This document shows, piece after piece, positions 32,675-41,584 of a stretch of DNA of 64,000 nucleotides; positions within the stretch are counted from its first letter, which is position 1; each line of letters starts with the position of its first letter. The notes under the pieces are model-generated. The model saw only the letters and a program-made list of their open reading frames with translations, was not told the origin of the DNA and did no database searches. This stretch comes from Pseudoxanthomonas kalamensis DSM 18571 (GTDB taxonomy: Bacteria > Pseudomonadota > Gammaproteobacteria > Xanthomonadales > Xanthomonadaceae). The stretch spans positions 310,001 through 374,000 of the forward strand of contig NZ_PDWQ01000001.1 in assembly GCF_010211745.1 (NCBI RefSeq), in the 5' to 3' direction. The translations under genes and the position numbers were made by a program.

Positions 32675-35578
32675 CTAGCTCTTGGCAGCCGGTGCGCCCA
32701 ACAGCGTCCGATAGTTGGAAACGACCTTGTCGAGAACGGGATCAAGCTCCTTCTGGCGGGAAAGCAGAACCAATCGCTGCTTCGCTCGGCTGATGCCCAC
32801 GTAGAGACGATTCCGATCAAGATCGGTCGACAAATCGTAGTCGTCCAACATCGGCAGGAGGACGACATCGAACTCCAAGCCTTTCGTGTTCTCGATGGTC
32901 GCAAAGTTCCGGACGAATCGCTTCGACAGGTCCACATGACTGGAGATGTCTGCATTGATCATCTTCTCGGTCAGTCCGGCCTGCAGGCGATTGAACGCTT
33001 CTTCAGCCTTTCCGCGTGTGGGGAACACCACTACAGCAGTCTGATTGGCGCCCAGCTTGACCAACTCGTCCAAGATTCGTCGATCGAGGTCAGCGTCGCT
33101 CGGGCAAATTCCCTGGACCGGACGAACAATGACCGGCCCTGCGTCCACGGCCGCATCAACGACGCGCGGATCAATCTCACCGTCTTCATGCGCCGCCGCA
33201 CGGAAGCACGCGCTGAACAGCGCAAGCCCGGGCGCATCCGCCTGTCGCAGGTTCTGGCTAAGTTTGACGTACTCCAGCTTGCCGCGTGGGAAGCACGCCT
33301 TCACATCAATGCGGGTTCCGTTGTGCAGCTTCTGCGCCAGGTCTCCGACTACAGTGACCGCGCGATAATCCGGTCGGGCCTGCTCCGCCATGAGGAAGAC
33401 CTGCTGCTCGGTGAAATCCTGCACTTCGTCGATGAACACCGACTGGAAGAACGGTGGCTCCGACAGCTGCGCAGGCTTTGCCTTGTACGACCGCCCCGCA
33501 ATCTGGAACAGGCACAGCAACAGGTCGATGTCCGATTCCGTCAGCTTGCGGACCCGGAGGCCCTCCTTGATCTCTCCAACCAAGTCCATATCCGGGAAGG
33601 ATGTCGCATGGTTGAGCAGACCTGCCTCGTACAGCCCACCCATGTCGCGCAACGGCGCGAGCATGCGGCGGCGCAGTAGCGGGCGTAGCCGTGAGTCGAT
33701 GCTACGCTTCTTGACCACCCGCGGTGCAGCCACCATTTCTGCGCCAGCTTCGCCTTCGTCCAGATCCGGGGCCTCCTCCACTTCTTCCTTCTTGAGCGGA
33801 ATCCTGGACCGACCAAGGCCTTGCTCCACTTTCAACGAGACAAGCGTTCCCTCCTTGTTGCGATAAGCCTTTTCACTGGTGGTCGGCAGAAGACGCAGGT
33901 ACAGATCATCCAGGCTCGTCACCATGCCCTTGACGATCCGGCCCTCGGCGTCGCGCACGAAGGCTCCGCCATCCGTCAGCTGCCGGGCGACCCCCTCGCT
34001 CCACTCCAGGGCATTGCCATTCGCATCGACGAAGGCGATCCGAGGGTCGACCGGACCGTTCCCGTCGACCCAGACCAAGCGTGCGCCGTGCCGATCGTAA
34101 AGTTCGGCGTGCTCGCCCATCAGTTGCTCGGCAAGATCGGTTTCCCGGGTGCCGGTATAGGTCTTTTCGTTGATGAACAGCCAGAGCACGTCCTTGCCAA
34201 GAACTTCCTTGCGGAACTTGGCAAGGCGCTCATGCATGCGGACTACGATCCGATCCAATCGGAAGGCTGCGCCCTCGCTGTGCTCCAGCTCATGGGCAAG
34301 TTCGTCCAAAGCCTTCGCGTAGTCGTACAGCGCCTTGTCCACAATACGGGCGGCAACGGGTAGGTACTTGTCCTCGAAACCTGCAATCACTTCATCACGC
34401 TGTGGCAACATTGCCGGCAGGCGTACCGCCAACTCCTTGCCCATTGCAGCGTCCGCCGCACGCAGCCAGATCATGGTCGTATCGATCGTTGAGGTGCGTT
34501 CGTTAACCGTTCCTGCCCAGGACCTGCCCGTGCCACCGGCTACCAGTCCGCGATGATCGCGCAATCGGGTTTGCAACTCCTTGTATTCAAGTACGGGTAG
34601 GTTCGGCAGGTCGATGCGCCGGCAGGTTTCCTTCAGGTACTGGATCAGTTCACCCGTGCGGACAAAGCCAACGCTGCTTTCCTGCGAGAACTGGCCGGCA
34701 AACTTGCCATCCCAATAGGCCGCATCCTCCCCTAGAACTTCGCGAAACTCGGCTTCCGAAGCGACATTGCTGGCATCGAAGTCACAGAGCATCTTGGTGC
34801 GACCAAGTGCAGCCGATGTCTTTCCCGAGCCAGCCACGCCCTCGACGAACATCGCGCCGACAGGCGAACGGGCGATGATTTCGTCCTGCGCCCTGGTCCG
34901 GTTGACGTAGAAGGTTTCATTCAGGCCGAAGTAGCCGGCAGGGGCCGCGGTCTGGAGTTCCGGCTCGTCTTCGGTTTCGTCAATCTCGCCAAGATCGATC
35001 GTCTCTTCGTCTTCCTCATCGGCAAGGACGAAGGTGGCGGTTTCGACATGGGCAGGCAGCTGCTCGGCTTCGTCCTCTTCCGGTGACGCTGGAAATGCTC
35101 TGGTGGGCTGACGGAGGTATGCCGCCAGATCGGTCACGGATTCTTTCACCGCATCGCCGAAGACCCGCATCGTGAGGAAGTTGCGAACATTCTCCTCGAA
35201 GTGCACGCCATCGAACCGGTCGAAGAGGCGGATCTCTGAGACTTCCCATTCGCCCCACAACGCACTTTCGCCGCTGTCTCCGGGGCGGACATAACCGCAC
35301 AGACGGCCGACCGGTGAGTGCGGCGTGGCGTAACCGCAATTGTTGGGTATGATGACGGCCGGCGTCTGGCTGAGCCGGAAGATTTGACGGCCTCTCTTTT
35401 CAGTCTCGACAACCACGGTCTTGCCGTAGGCGCTCCGACGTAGCGAGGCATACGGATGGTGCTGGCCGTCGCGATAGATCATCTTCTCGGCGTAGTCGAT
35501 GACGCCGCCCAGCGAGTCCAGCTCCTCACGCGAGTAGTCGCGCAGAGCTTGATCGCCCTTCTTCACGCCGTCATCCAT
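32675..35578 (-). CDS. UvrD-like SF1 helicase with long N-terminal extension
   Basis: The 967-residue protein has an N-terminal region of about 240 residues containing an acidic linker, then SF1 motifs: Walker A FVEGVAGSGKTS near 250, FIDEVQDFTEQQ near 710, VVGDLAQKLHNGT, NTKGLEFDVVLLP and GISRAKQRLVLLSR near 926. This order is that of UvrD/HelD-type helicases, with a large insertion between motifs I and II. It follows mod with a one-base gap. It may unwind or process DNA for the restriction module, by inference. Confidence 0.88.
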   Translation of the reverse strand: MDDGVKKGDQALRDYSREELDSLGGVIDYAEKMIYRDGQHHPYASLRRSAYGKTVVVETEKRGRQIFRLSQTPAVIIPNNCGYATPHSPVGRLCGYVRPGDSGESALWGEWEVSEIRLFDRFDGVHFEENVRNFLTMRVFGDAVKESVTDLAAYLRQPTRAFPASPEEDEAEQLPAHVETATFVLADEEDEETIDLGEIDETEDEPELQTAAPAGYFGLNETFYVNRTRAQDEIIARSPVGAMFVEGVAGSGKTSAALGRTKMLCDFDASNVASEAEFREVLGEDAAYWDGKFAGQFSQESSVGFVRTGELIQYLKETCRRIDLPNLPVLEYKELQTRLRDHRGLVAGGTGRSWAGTVNERTSTIDTTMIWLRAADAAMGKELAVRLPAMLPQRDEVIAGFEDKYLPVAARIVDKALYDYAKALDELAHELEHSEGAAFRLDRIVVRMHERLAKFRKEVLGKDVLWLFINEKTYTGTRETDLAEQLMGEHAELYDRHGARLVWVDGNGPVDPRIAFVDANGNALEWSEGVARQLTDGGAFVRDAEGRIVKGMVTSLDDLYLRLLPTTSEKAYRNKEGTLVSLKVEQGLGRSRIPLKKEEVEEAPDLDEGEAGAEMVAAPRVVKKRSIDSRLRPLLRRRMLAPLRDMGGLYEAGLLNHATSFPDMDLVGEIKEGLRVRKLTESDIDLLLCLFQIAGRSYKAKPAQLSEPPFFQSVFIDEVQDFTEQQVFLMAEQARPDYRAVTVVGDLAQKLHNGTRIDVKACFPRGKLEYVKLSQNLRQADAPGLALFSACFRAAAHEDGEIDPRVVDAAVDAGPVIVRPVQGICPSDADLDRRILDELVKLGANQTAVVVFPTRGKAEEAFNRLQAGLTEKMINADISSHVDLSKRFVRNFATIENTKGLEFDVVLLPMLDDYDLSTDLDRNRLYVGISRAKQRLVLLSRQKELDPVLDKVVSNYRTLLGAPAAKS

Positions 35579-35579
35579 G

Positions 35580-37349
35580 TCACAGGCTCCGCACGTGGTG
35601 GACGCCGTGTTGCTCCAGGATCGCGGCGAGGTTGGTCTTGGCCTCGTCGTTCTCGAAGGCGCTGTCGCGGAACACGCAGGTGGTATCGCCGGCGGGAGCG
35701 AGCGACGCGTGCCATTCGGCGATGCCGAGGGCCAGCGGCTCGGCGTCCGCTTTGCCGATGCGGAGAGCCAGGCAGGCCATTAGCACGCCACCGCCGATGG
35801 CGTGCACGGTCTTGCCGGCGATCTGGCGCTGTTCGATGGGCACGCACAAGTCCAGACCCAGCTTGAGCAACAGCTCGGTCAGCACATCTTGTTCGCTGCG
35901 GCCAGGGGCGATGTGTTCGACCGCGTCAACAAGGTCGCGCTCCAGATTGCCACTGGGTTGCCAAGCGCGGATGTTGGACTGGTCGAGTTTGTAGACGCGG
36001 AAGCCCGTATCTAGCGTAGACAACCCTGCCTCGGCCTTGAGTTTTGCGCCGACTCTCCGAAGCCTTTCCTTACCAATATCAGAGATAGTTTTATAGCCGG
36101 CCTTGAAAGCTTCGGATTCTTCGGACATAGCCTCAGGAAGCTGCACTATGATAAAGCGACGCGCGTTCTTGTCGCTGGCATTAAGTTGCATGGTCGCGTG
36201 CGCAGTCGAGCCGGTTCCGCCGAAAAAATCCATTACTAAGTCATCGTCTTTAGCGATCGACTCAATAATTCGCATTAGCATCTTTACAGATTTCTGCCCT
36301 TTGAACTCTTCATCAATTCCGAGCACCTTCGAAATCTTTTCGCCTGAAAATGAAACAATCGCGATGCTATTTAGATCGTCATACTCGTTACTGTTCCAAG
36401 TGTCTTCTATCGGATAGCGATCAGGCCTGTTTTCGTGATTAACGAAGCGCAACAGCTCACTCTGTTGTTCATTACTGAGCCCAAGCTCGTCAAGCTTTTC
36501 GGTGAGCTTTTTATCTTTCTTTATCAGCGGCTTGAAATTCTCATTCTCGATATATCGCTTGATGAAATCGAGCTGGTCTGTGTTTCTTGAGTAAAACAAG
36601 ATCGAGTCATGATTTCGGATGAAGTTGTTAGCCATCGTCTTGTAGCCGGAAAGCCAGCCGATTCGCCAAACAACTGCGCGCTGAAAATTCTCCTCTCCGA
36701 AGATCTCGTCCAAGACCTTCTTAAGGTTCTCGGCTTCGTTGAAATCGATATTGACAAAGACAGCTCCGTCTTCACGCAAAAGGTTTCTGGCGAGCTTCAA
36801 CCTGGGATACATCATATTCAGCCAATCAGTATGAAAGCGTCCCGACGCTTCTGTATTCGAGCTGATTTTTCGCCCATCTTCGACTTGCCCCGTGACTTCA
36901 AGATAGTTCTTGATGCTGTCTTGGAAGCTGTCCGGGTATATGAAGTCGTTGCCCGTGTTGTATGGCGGATCGATATAGATCAGCTTGACTTTCCCGGCGT
37001 AGCTCTTCTGCAGCAGCTTCAGCACTTCCAGATTGTCGCCTTCAATTATCAAGTTCTGGGTGGTATCCCAGTCCACACTGTCTTCCGGGCAAGGCCGCAG
37101 GGTGCCGGTGCTGGGCGTCAACGCCAGTTGCCGGGCGCGGCGCTTGCCATGCCAGTTCAGCCCGTACTTTTCCTCGGCATCGCTGACGGTGGCATCGCCT
37201 ACCAGCTGCTTGAGCACATCGACATTGATCGCAGCGCCCTCCGCGCCTTCGGTGATTAGTTCCGGGAACAGCGCCTTGAGCTGTGCGATGTTGCCGGCCA
37301 CCAGGTCGGCGGATTGGGCTTCGGGGTCGGTGGCGGTGATCTTGTGCAT
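35580..37349 (-). CDS. mod: Type III N6-adenine DNA methyltransferase (Mod)
   Basis: The 589-residue protein has the beta-class order: DPPY motif (LIYIDPPYNTGNDFIYPD, about 125-142) preceding the AdoMet motif FFGGTGS (about 373-380). The central target-recognition region lies between them. It methylates adenine in the recognition site and is required with Res for cleavage. The central part (about 36100-36900) is markedly AT-richer than the ends, consistent with exchange of the specificity domain. The start at 37349 follows the DprA-like gene by a 32-base gap, the longest within the main block. Confidence 0.94.
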   Translation of the reverse strand: MHKITATDPEAQSADLVAGNIAQLKALFPELITEGAEGAAINVDVLKQLVGDATVSDAEEKYGLNWHGKRRARQLALTPSTGTLRPCPEDSVDWDTTQNLIIEGDNLEVLKLLQKSYAGKVKLIYIDPPYNTGNDFIYPDSFQDSIKNYLEVTGQVEDGRKISSNTEASGRFHTDWLNMMYPRLKLARNLLREDGAVFVNIDFNEAENLKKVLDEIFGEENFQRAVVWRIGWLSGYKTMANNFIRNHDSILFYSRNTDQLDFIKRYIENENFKPLIKKDKKLTEKLDELGLSNEQQSELLRFVNHENRPDRYPIEDTWNSNEYDDLNSIAIVSFSGEKISKVLGIDEEFKGQKSVKMLMRIIESIAKDDDLVMDFFGGTGSTAHATMQLNASDKNARRFIIVQLPEAMSEESEAFKAGYKTISDIGKERLRRVGAKLKAEAGLSTLDTGFRVYKLDQSNIRAWQPSGNLERDLVDAVEHIAPGRSEQDVLTELLLKLGLDLCVPIEQRQIAGKTVHAIGGGVLMACLALRIGKADAEPLALGIAEWHASLAPAGDTTCVFRDSAFENDEAKTNLAAILEQHGVHHVRSL

Positions 37350-37381
37350 GGCGGATTCTTGTAAGCGAATGGTGTGTGGGA

Positions 37382-38704
37382 TCAGAGCAGGGCTTGCTGT
37401 TGCGACTTAGCCAGCTGGTAGCGCACGGGCTTGTTGAGCTTTTCTACGCGGCCTTCATTAATGGCGCGCTTCAGCCAATCCGCCAGTTGCGATTTGTGGA
37501 GCTCCAGCTTTTCCTGCAACGCCTCGGCGGTAACCGGGCCGCGGGTGGCTTCCTCGGCGAGCTTGGCCAGAAAGTGCTCGTAGAGACTCGCTGCAGCTAC
37601 AGTAGGCGTGTCTTCTTCGATGGTCGGGGCCACGGCTGCCGGCGTCGTCGCTTCCACTTCGGTCGGCCAGGACTCCACTGGTTCGGCGATGCGTTGGGGC
37701 ACTTGCGCGACCGATTGCACGTCTGGCTCTTCCGCGCGGCCCTCTACGGACGGCGTATCGGACAGCACCTGCACCGTTTCCTCACCGGTCACCAGCGACG
37801 TCATGGCTGCGCCGTCCTCCAGCCAGCGGGCGCCCATCCCGACCAGCACCGCATTGCCTGATCGCGCATCCCGATGCGGCTTGACCCACAGCGGCACCCA
37901 GGCGTGCTTCAGCGCTTCCACCGCACCGCTCCAGGTGCCGCCCTTGCCTTCGGTGGCGCTGACGATGACGGCGGCATCGGACAGGGCGTAGATGTACTTG
38001 TTGCGGGCCATGGCATTGCCCACATCGAACCCCGCCTCGGGATTGAAGGGCGACACCAGGACGAGATTCCTGTCCATCAGGGCGCGGCGGTACTTGACCG
38101 AGTTGCTGGTGCGCAACAGGCTGTCGGCCAGCACGCCGATCACGGTGCCGTCGCGTTCCAGTGCACCGAGCATGGACGCTTCATCGACGCCCCGTGCGCC
38201 GCCGGTGACCACCGAGCGGCCCTGCAGAGCGATCATGCCGCCCAGGCCGATGGTGAACGCCAGATCGTCCTCGCTGGCATCGCGCGAGCCCACGACGGCA
38301 ATCCCGCCCTGGTTGAGCAACTGGCGATTGCCGGAGCCGAACAGGACCGGCGGTGCATCCGTCTTCAGCCGACGCTTGAGCCTGCCGGGATAGTCGGGGT
38401 CGGAGCGGGTCATCACCCAAAGCCCGGCCCGCTGCCACTTCTCCAGCGCGATGCCCAGGGCACCCGCACGCTCCAGAAGAGCGCGAATCCGCGACACGTC
38501 CACGGTCTTGTCAGACCAGCCGAACAAGGTCGCGTCCAGGTCGTTGCTGCGCAGCAAGGCTTCCGGCGCCATGCTCCGGTCCTTCAGCCACAGCGCAAAC
38601 CGCCCCCACTCCTTGGGGGTCAAAGGCTTGGGTTCCCCCTTGCCCGGTTTGGAGAACCATGCGGTCAACAGCAGGACCGCCTGGCTTTGTTCACTGATGC
38701 TCAT
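37382..38704 (-). CDS. DprA/Smf-like protein (SLOG Rossmann domain)
   Basis: The 440-residue protein has a DprA-type core: IAVVGSRDASEDD near residue 138, VVTGGARGVDEASM near 163 and DAAVIVSATEGKGGTW near 240. A Pro/Glu/Val-rich linker leads to a C-terminal winged-helix-like region (KLAEEATRGPVTAEALQEKLELHKSQLADWLKRAI). Housekeeping DprA loads RecA during transformation, but this copy lies in a defence cluster one base behind the RecQ-PRTase stop, so a nucleotide- or ssDNA-sensing role in immunity is more likely. SLOG domains often bind nucleotides; that is family knowledge. Confidence 0.86.
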   Translation of the reverse strand: MSISEQSQAVLLLTAWFSKPGKGEPKPLTPKEWGRFALWLKDRSMAPEALLRSNDLDATLFGWSDKTVDVSRIRALLERAGALGIALEKWQRAGLWVMTRSDPDYPGRLKRRLKTDAPPVLFGSGNRQLLNQGGIAVVGSRDASEDDLAFTIGLGGMIALQGRSVVTGGARGVDEASMLGALERDGTVIGVLADSLLRTSNSVKYRRALMDRNLVLVSPFNPEAGFDVGNAMARNKYIYALSDAAVIVSATEGKGGTWSGAVEALKHAWVPLWVKPHRDARSGNAVLVGMGARWLEDGAAMTSLVTGEETVQVLSDTPSVEGRAEEPDVQSVAQVPQRIAEPVESWPTEVEATTPAAVAPTIEEDTPTVAAASLYEHFLAKLAEEATRGPVTAEALQEKLELHKSQLADWLKRAINEGRVEKLNKPVRYQLAKSQQQALL

Positions 38705-38705
38705 C

Positions 38706-40829
38706 TCAATCTCCGGCACTGGTCGCCGCCAGGGCAACCGGCCAAACAGCGGCGCACCCCGCCTGCCGGAGCAAGGCTGAGGCGACAGTCAAGGTCCAGC
38801 CGGAATCGACGATGTCGTCGATCAGCAGGACGGGGCCTGCTGGGATAGGGTCGACTACGGCAAAAACGCCATCTAGGTTCCGGCACTGGTGGAAGCGATT
38901 TTGTTGCAGCTTCTGGGCTTGATTGTCGCGCACTTTGACCACCGCCGCATGGAACGGGATGCCAAGCCTCCGGGCCAGCCGCGCACTGAAGTCGGGCACC
39001 AGTTCCGGGTGGTTGCGTGATGGGATGCAGGTCACCCACGTTGGCGCAGGCTGTGGCTGCCAACGCTCGCGAATCATCTCGGCCATCGCCATGACCAGGT
39101 CATCGCCGAAGCGGCCTGCGTGCTTCTGATCCGCGACCATGCGGCCCCAACCAGCATCGCCCCAGCGCGACAGGACACGACCGGTTTCGGCACGCAGGCT
39201 GGCCGGCAGGTTTCCGCGGAAGCCGTACTGCTGGAACGCACCTTGCGCGACCTGCCTGTTGTTCTCCAGCGGGAACTCGGAATGCCGCAGGAAGCGGGCT
39301 GCGGCCACCGCGTGGGCATGGCTGAAGCCTTCCGGCACGACAGGACGCCCCAGGCACGAGGTGCAACGTCCGCAGGCACGCGGCTCGGGGTCATCCAGCG
39401 TGCAGGCGAGGAACAGCATCTTGCAGTCCGGTGTGTCTATGTAGTCCTGCACCTCCTGCCATTCCTGTTCGCGCTGGCTGGTCAAGTGTTCGATCCGCTC
39501 GTGGTCCATCCGGTACGGCACCGGCGTGCGCATCCACGCGCCCCCTTCCTTGACCACGGGGGCAGGGTTGTCCACCGACAGAAATTTTAAGACCTTCTCG
39601 ATCTGCCCCATTCTCAGGTTGACGGTGTTTTCAATGGCACGGGAGGTTAGGCCATCGCTATCAGCCAATGCATCGAGAATCGAAAACACGTGTGCTTCAT
39701 CCGGAAATGCGGAGCTGCGGAAGAACTCGTGGATGTCATCGTCCTCGCGCCCGGAGAGCAGGACGCCGATCGCGTTGTCGATGCCGCGGCCAGCACGGCC
39801 AACCTGCTGGTAGTAGCCGACGATGGATCCAGGTGCCTGGTAGTGAATGACGAAACCAAGGTCAGGCTTGTCGTATCCCATCCCGAGGGCGGTCGTGGCC
39901 ACCAGGACCTTGATCCGGTTGCCGCAGAGCAGATTTTCCAGTTGTTCGCGATACGCGTTGGGGTCTTCCTCTTCCGGCGCGGTCACTCCGCTGTAGTACG
40001 GACGGGCGTCGATTCCATTTTGCTGAAGCCACTGTGACACCTGCTCGGCATCACGTTTGGTCAGGACGTAGATGATCCCGGTACCAGGCAAGTTGGGCAC
40101 ATGCTCGGCCAGCCATGCTAGCCGCGCTGACTGATCCGGCAGCCGTGTCGCTTGCAGCGAGAGCGTGTCGCGCATCAATGGGCCGCGCTGCACCACGACA
40201 TCACCCAGTTGCGATACGACGTCCTCAACCACCCGATCGTTGGCTGTCGCAGTTGTGCCGAGTACGGGCATATTGGGTGGCATGCGCTGGAGGATATTGA
40301 TCAGCCGGCGGTAGTCCGGACGGAAGTCATGCCCCCAGTCCGAGATGCAATGTGCTTCATCCACCACCATTAAACCGATCCGGTTTGCCACCGGTAGGAG
40401 GACATCCCGAACGAAGTTGTCGTTGGCCAAGCGCTCGGGAGAGATGAGCACGGCGTCCGCTCGCCCATCCAGGATGGAACGTGTGAGTGCAGGCCAATCC
40501 TCGGTATTGGTGGAGTTAACGGTTACCGCCTGAATGCCAAGTCGCTGTGCTGCCTCGATCTGGTTGCGCATCAGTGCGAGCAGGGGCGAGACGATCAGGG
40601 TCGGACCATGGCCCTGGTCACGCAGGATTCGGGTGGCAATGAAATAAACGGAGCTTTTGCCCCAGCCTGTGCGTTGCACGACCAGCAGCTTTCGCTTCTC
40701 GTTTACCAGTGCATTGATCGCCTCCCACTGGCCGTCTCGGAAATCGGCGCCGCTCTCGCCATTTCCCCCGCCTCCATCTCCCCCGCCTAGTGCGCGTCGG
40801 AGCAATTCCCGTGCTTGTTCACGGTTCAT
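38706..40829 (-). CDS. RecQ-like helicase fused to a phosphoribosyltransferase domain
   Basis: The 707-residue protein has RecQ motifs: Walker A VVQRTGWGKSS at 51-60, DEAH at 157-160 in VVDEAHCISDWGHDFRPDYR, and ATTALGMGYDKPDLGFVIH followed by QQVGRAGRG. A zinc cysteine set (CKMLFLAC, CGRCTSC) lies near 455-480. The C-terminal 200 residues end in VLLIDDIVDSGWTL, the PRPP-binding loop of type I phosphoribosyltransferases related to ComF. Such a fusion is absent from housekeeping RecQ. Its start overlaps the DUF4391 stop by one base and the DprA-like gene follows after one base. Confidence 0.9.
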   Translation of the reverse strand: MNREQARELLRRALGGGDGGGGNGESGADFRDGQWEAINALVNEKRKLLVVQRTGWGKSSVYFIATRILRDQGHGPTLIVSPLLALMRNQIEAAQRLGIQAVTVNSTNTEDWPALTRSILDGRADAVLISPERLANDNFVRDVLLPVANRIGLMVVDEAHCISDWGHDFRPDYRRLINILQRMPPNMPVLGTTATANDRVVEDVVSQLGDVVVQRGPLMRDTLSLQATRLPDQSARLAWLAEHVPNLPGTGIIYVLTKRDAEQVSQWLQQNGIDARPYYSGVTAPEEEDPNAYREQLENLLCGNRIKVLVATTALGMGYDKPDLGFVIHYQAPGSIVGYYQQVGRAGRGIDNAIGVLLSGREDDDIHEFFRSSAFPDEAHVFSILDALADSDGLTSRAIENTVNLRMGQIEKVLKFLSVDNPAPVVKEGGAWMRTPVPYRMDHERIEHLTSQREQEWQEVQDYIDTPDCKMLFLACTLDDPEPRACGRCTSCLGRPVVPEGFSHAHAVAAARFLRHSEFPLENNRQVAQGAFQQYGFRGNLPASLRAETGRVLSRWGDAGWGRMVADQKHAGRFGDDLVMAMAEMIRERWQPQPAPTWVTCIPSRNHPELVPDFSARLARRLGIPFHAAVVKVRDNQAQKLQQNRFHQCRNLDGVFAVVDPIPAGPVLLIDDIVDSGWTLTVASALLRQAGCAAVWPVALAATSAGD

Positions 40830-41584
40830 CAGAGTTTCCCCATTGCGTGCTTCAGCTCGCTTTCCAGCTTCCGAATCTGGAGATTGAGCTCCACCTGTCG
40901 CGCCATTTGCGACGCCTTGGCGGCTGTGCTGCGCAGGCTGCTGATCTGCCCTTGCAGGGCGATGCTGGCATGCAGGGCTTCTCGGCGCCGCTGCGCACGT
41001 TCGGCGGAATCAAGCAGGGTGAAAGCGCCCGTCAACAAGGCAACCTGCAGCGCCAGCGCAGTGTCCTGCCAGCTCTGGTATAGCGCGTACAGCGAGGAAC
41101 GCGGCTGGCGGGCCAGATCCATCGCTTGCAGGAATGCCGCGTGGATATTGCTACCGGCGGCATGCAGGGTCACCGTCACCGGATCGCCATCCAATACCAC
41201 CTTGTCGGTCTCCTTGAGCGCCTGCCGCTTGTGGGCCAGAGACACGGATACCGAATGTCCGCGTTCGACCAGCAGCATTGCCGGGTAGGGCACGGCGCGA
41301 TGCAGTAGCTCGATCAGTCGTGTTTCCTTCGCCTGCTCACGCAGAATTACGTGCAGAACCGCGATCTCCAGATACTCTCGCGCAGCGTCCCGAAATTCCG
41401 GCACACCGCAGGTCGTCGGCTTGAGCACGGCCAGCCAATGGATCGCTTCGATGCCTTCATTGATCAAGCGTTTGTCGGCGGCAGTGGGCGCACCGTTCTC
41501 CAACAGCAACTTCTTCGGCACACGCTGATCCACGCGGGCAGCCACAGGCAGGTTCAGCGCTGTGATAACCGCAGCTGCCGTCAT
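40829..41584 (-). CDS. DUF4391-like protein, helicase partner
   Basis: The 251-residue protein opens with ALNLPVAARVDQRVPKKLLLENGAPTAADKRLINEGIEAIHWLAVLKP, which I recognise as the DUF4391 pattern, and ends in a coiled-coil (about 195-250). DUF4391 genes neighbour SNF2-type helicases and methyltransferases in defence loci; activity is unknown. I choose the ATG at 41584, overlapping the SNF2 stop as ATGA, over a start ten codons upstream. Confidence 0.78.
   Translation of the reverse strand: MTAAAVITALNLPVAARVDQRVPKKLLLENGAPTAADKRLINEGIEAIHWLAVLKPTTCGVPEFRDAAREYLEIAVLHVILREQAKETRLIELLHRAVPYPAMLLVERGHSVSVSLAHKRQALKETDKVVLDGDPVTVTLHAAGSNIHAAFLQAMDLARQPRSSLYALYQSWQDTALALQVALLTGAFTLLDSAERAQRRREALHASIALQGQISSLRSTAAKASQMARQVELNLQIRKLESELKHAMGKL

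Noticed and set aside
37382-38704. Housekeeping dprA
   Set aside because: The gene is embedded in the defence operon between recQ-PRTase and mod on the island, has a long Pro/Val/Glu linker, and is not in a chromosomal dprA context.
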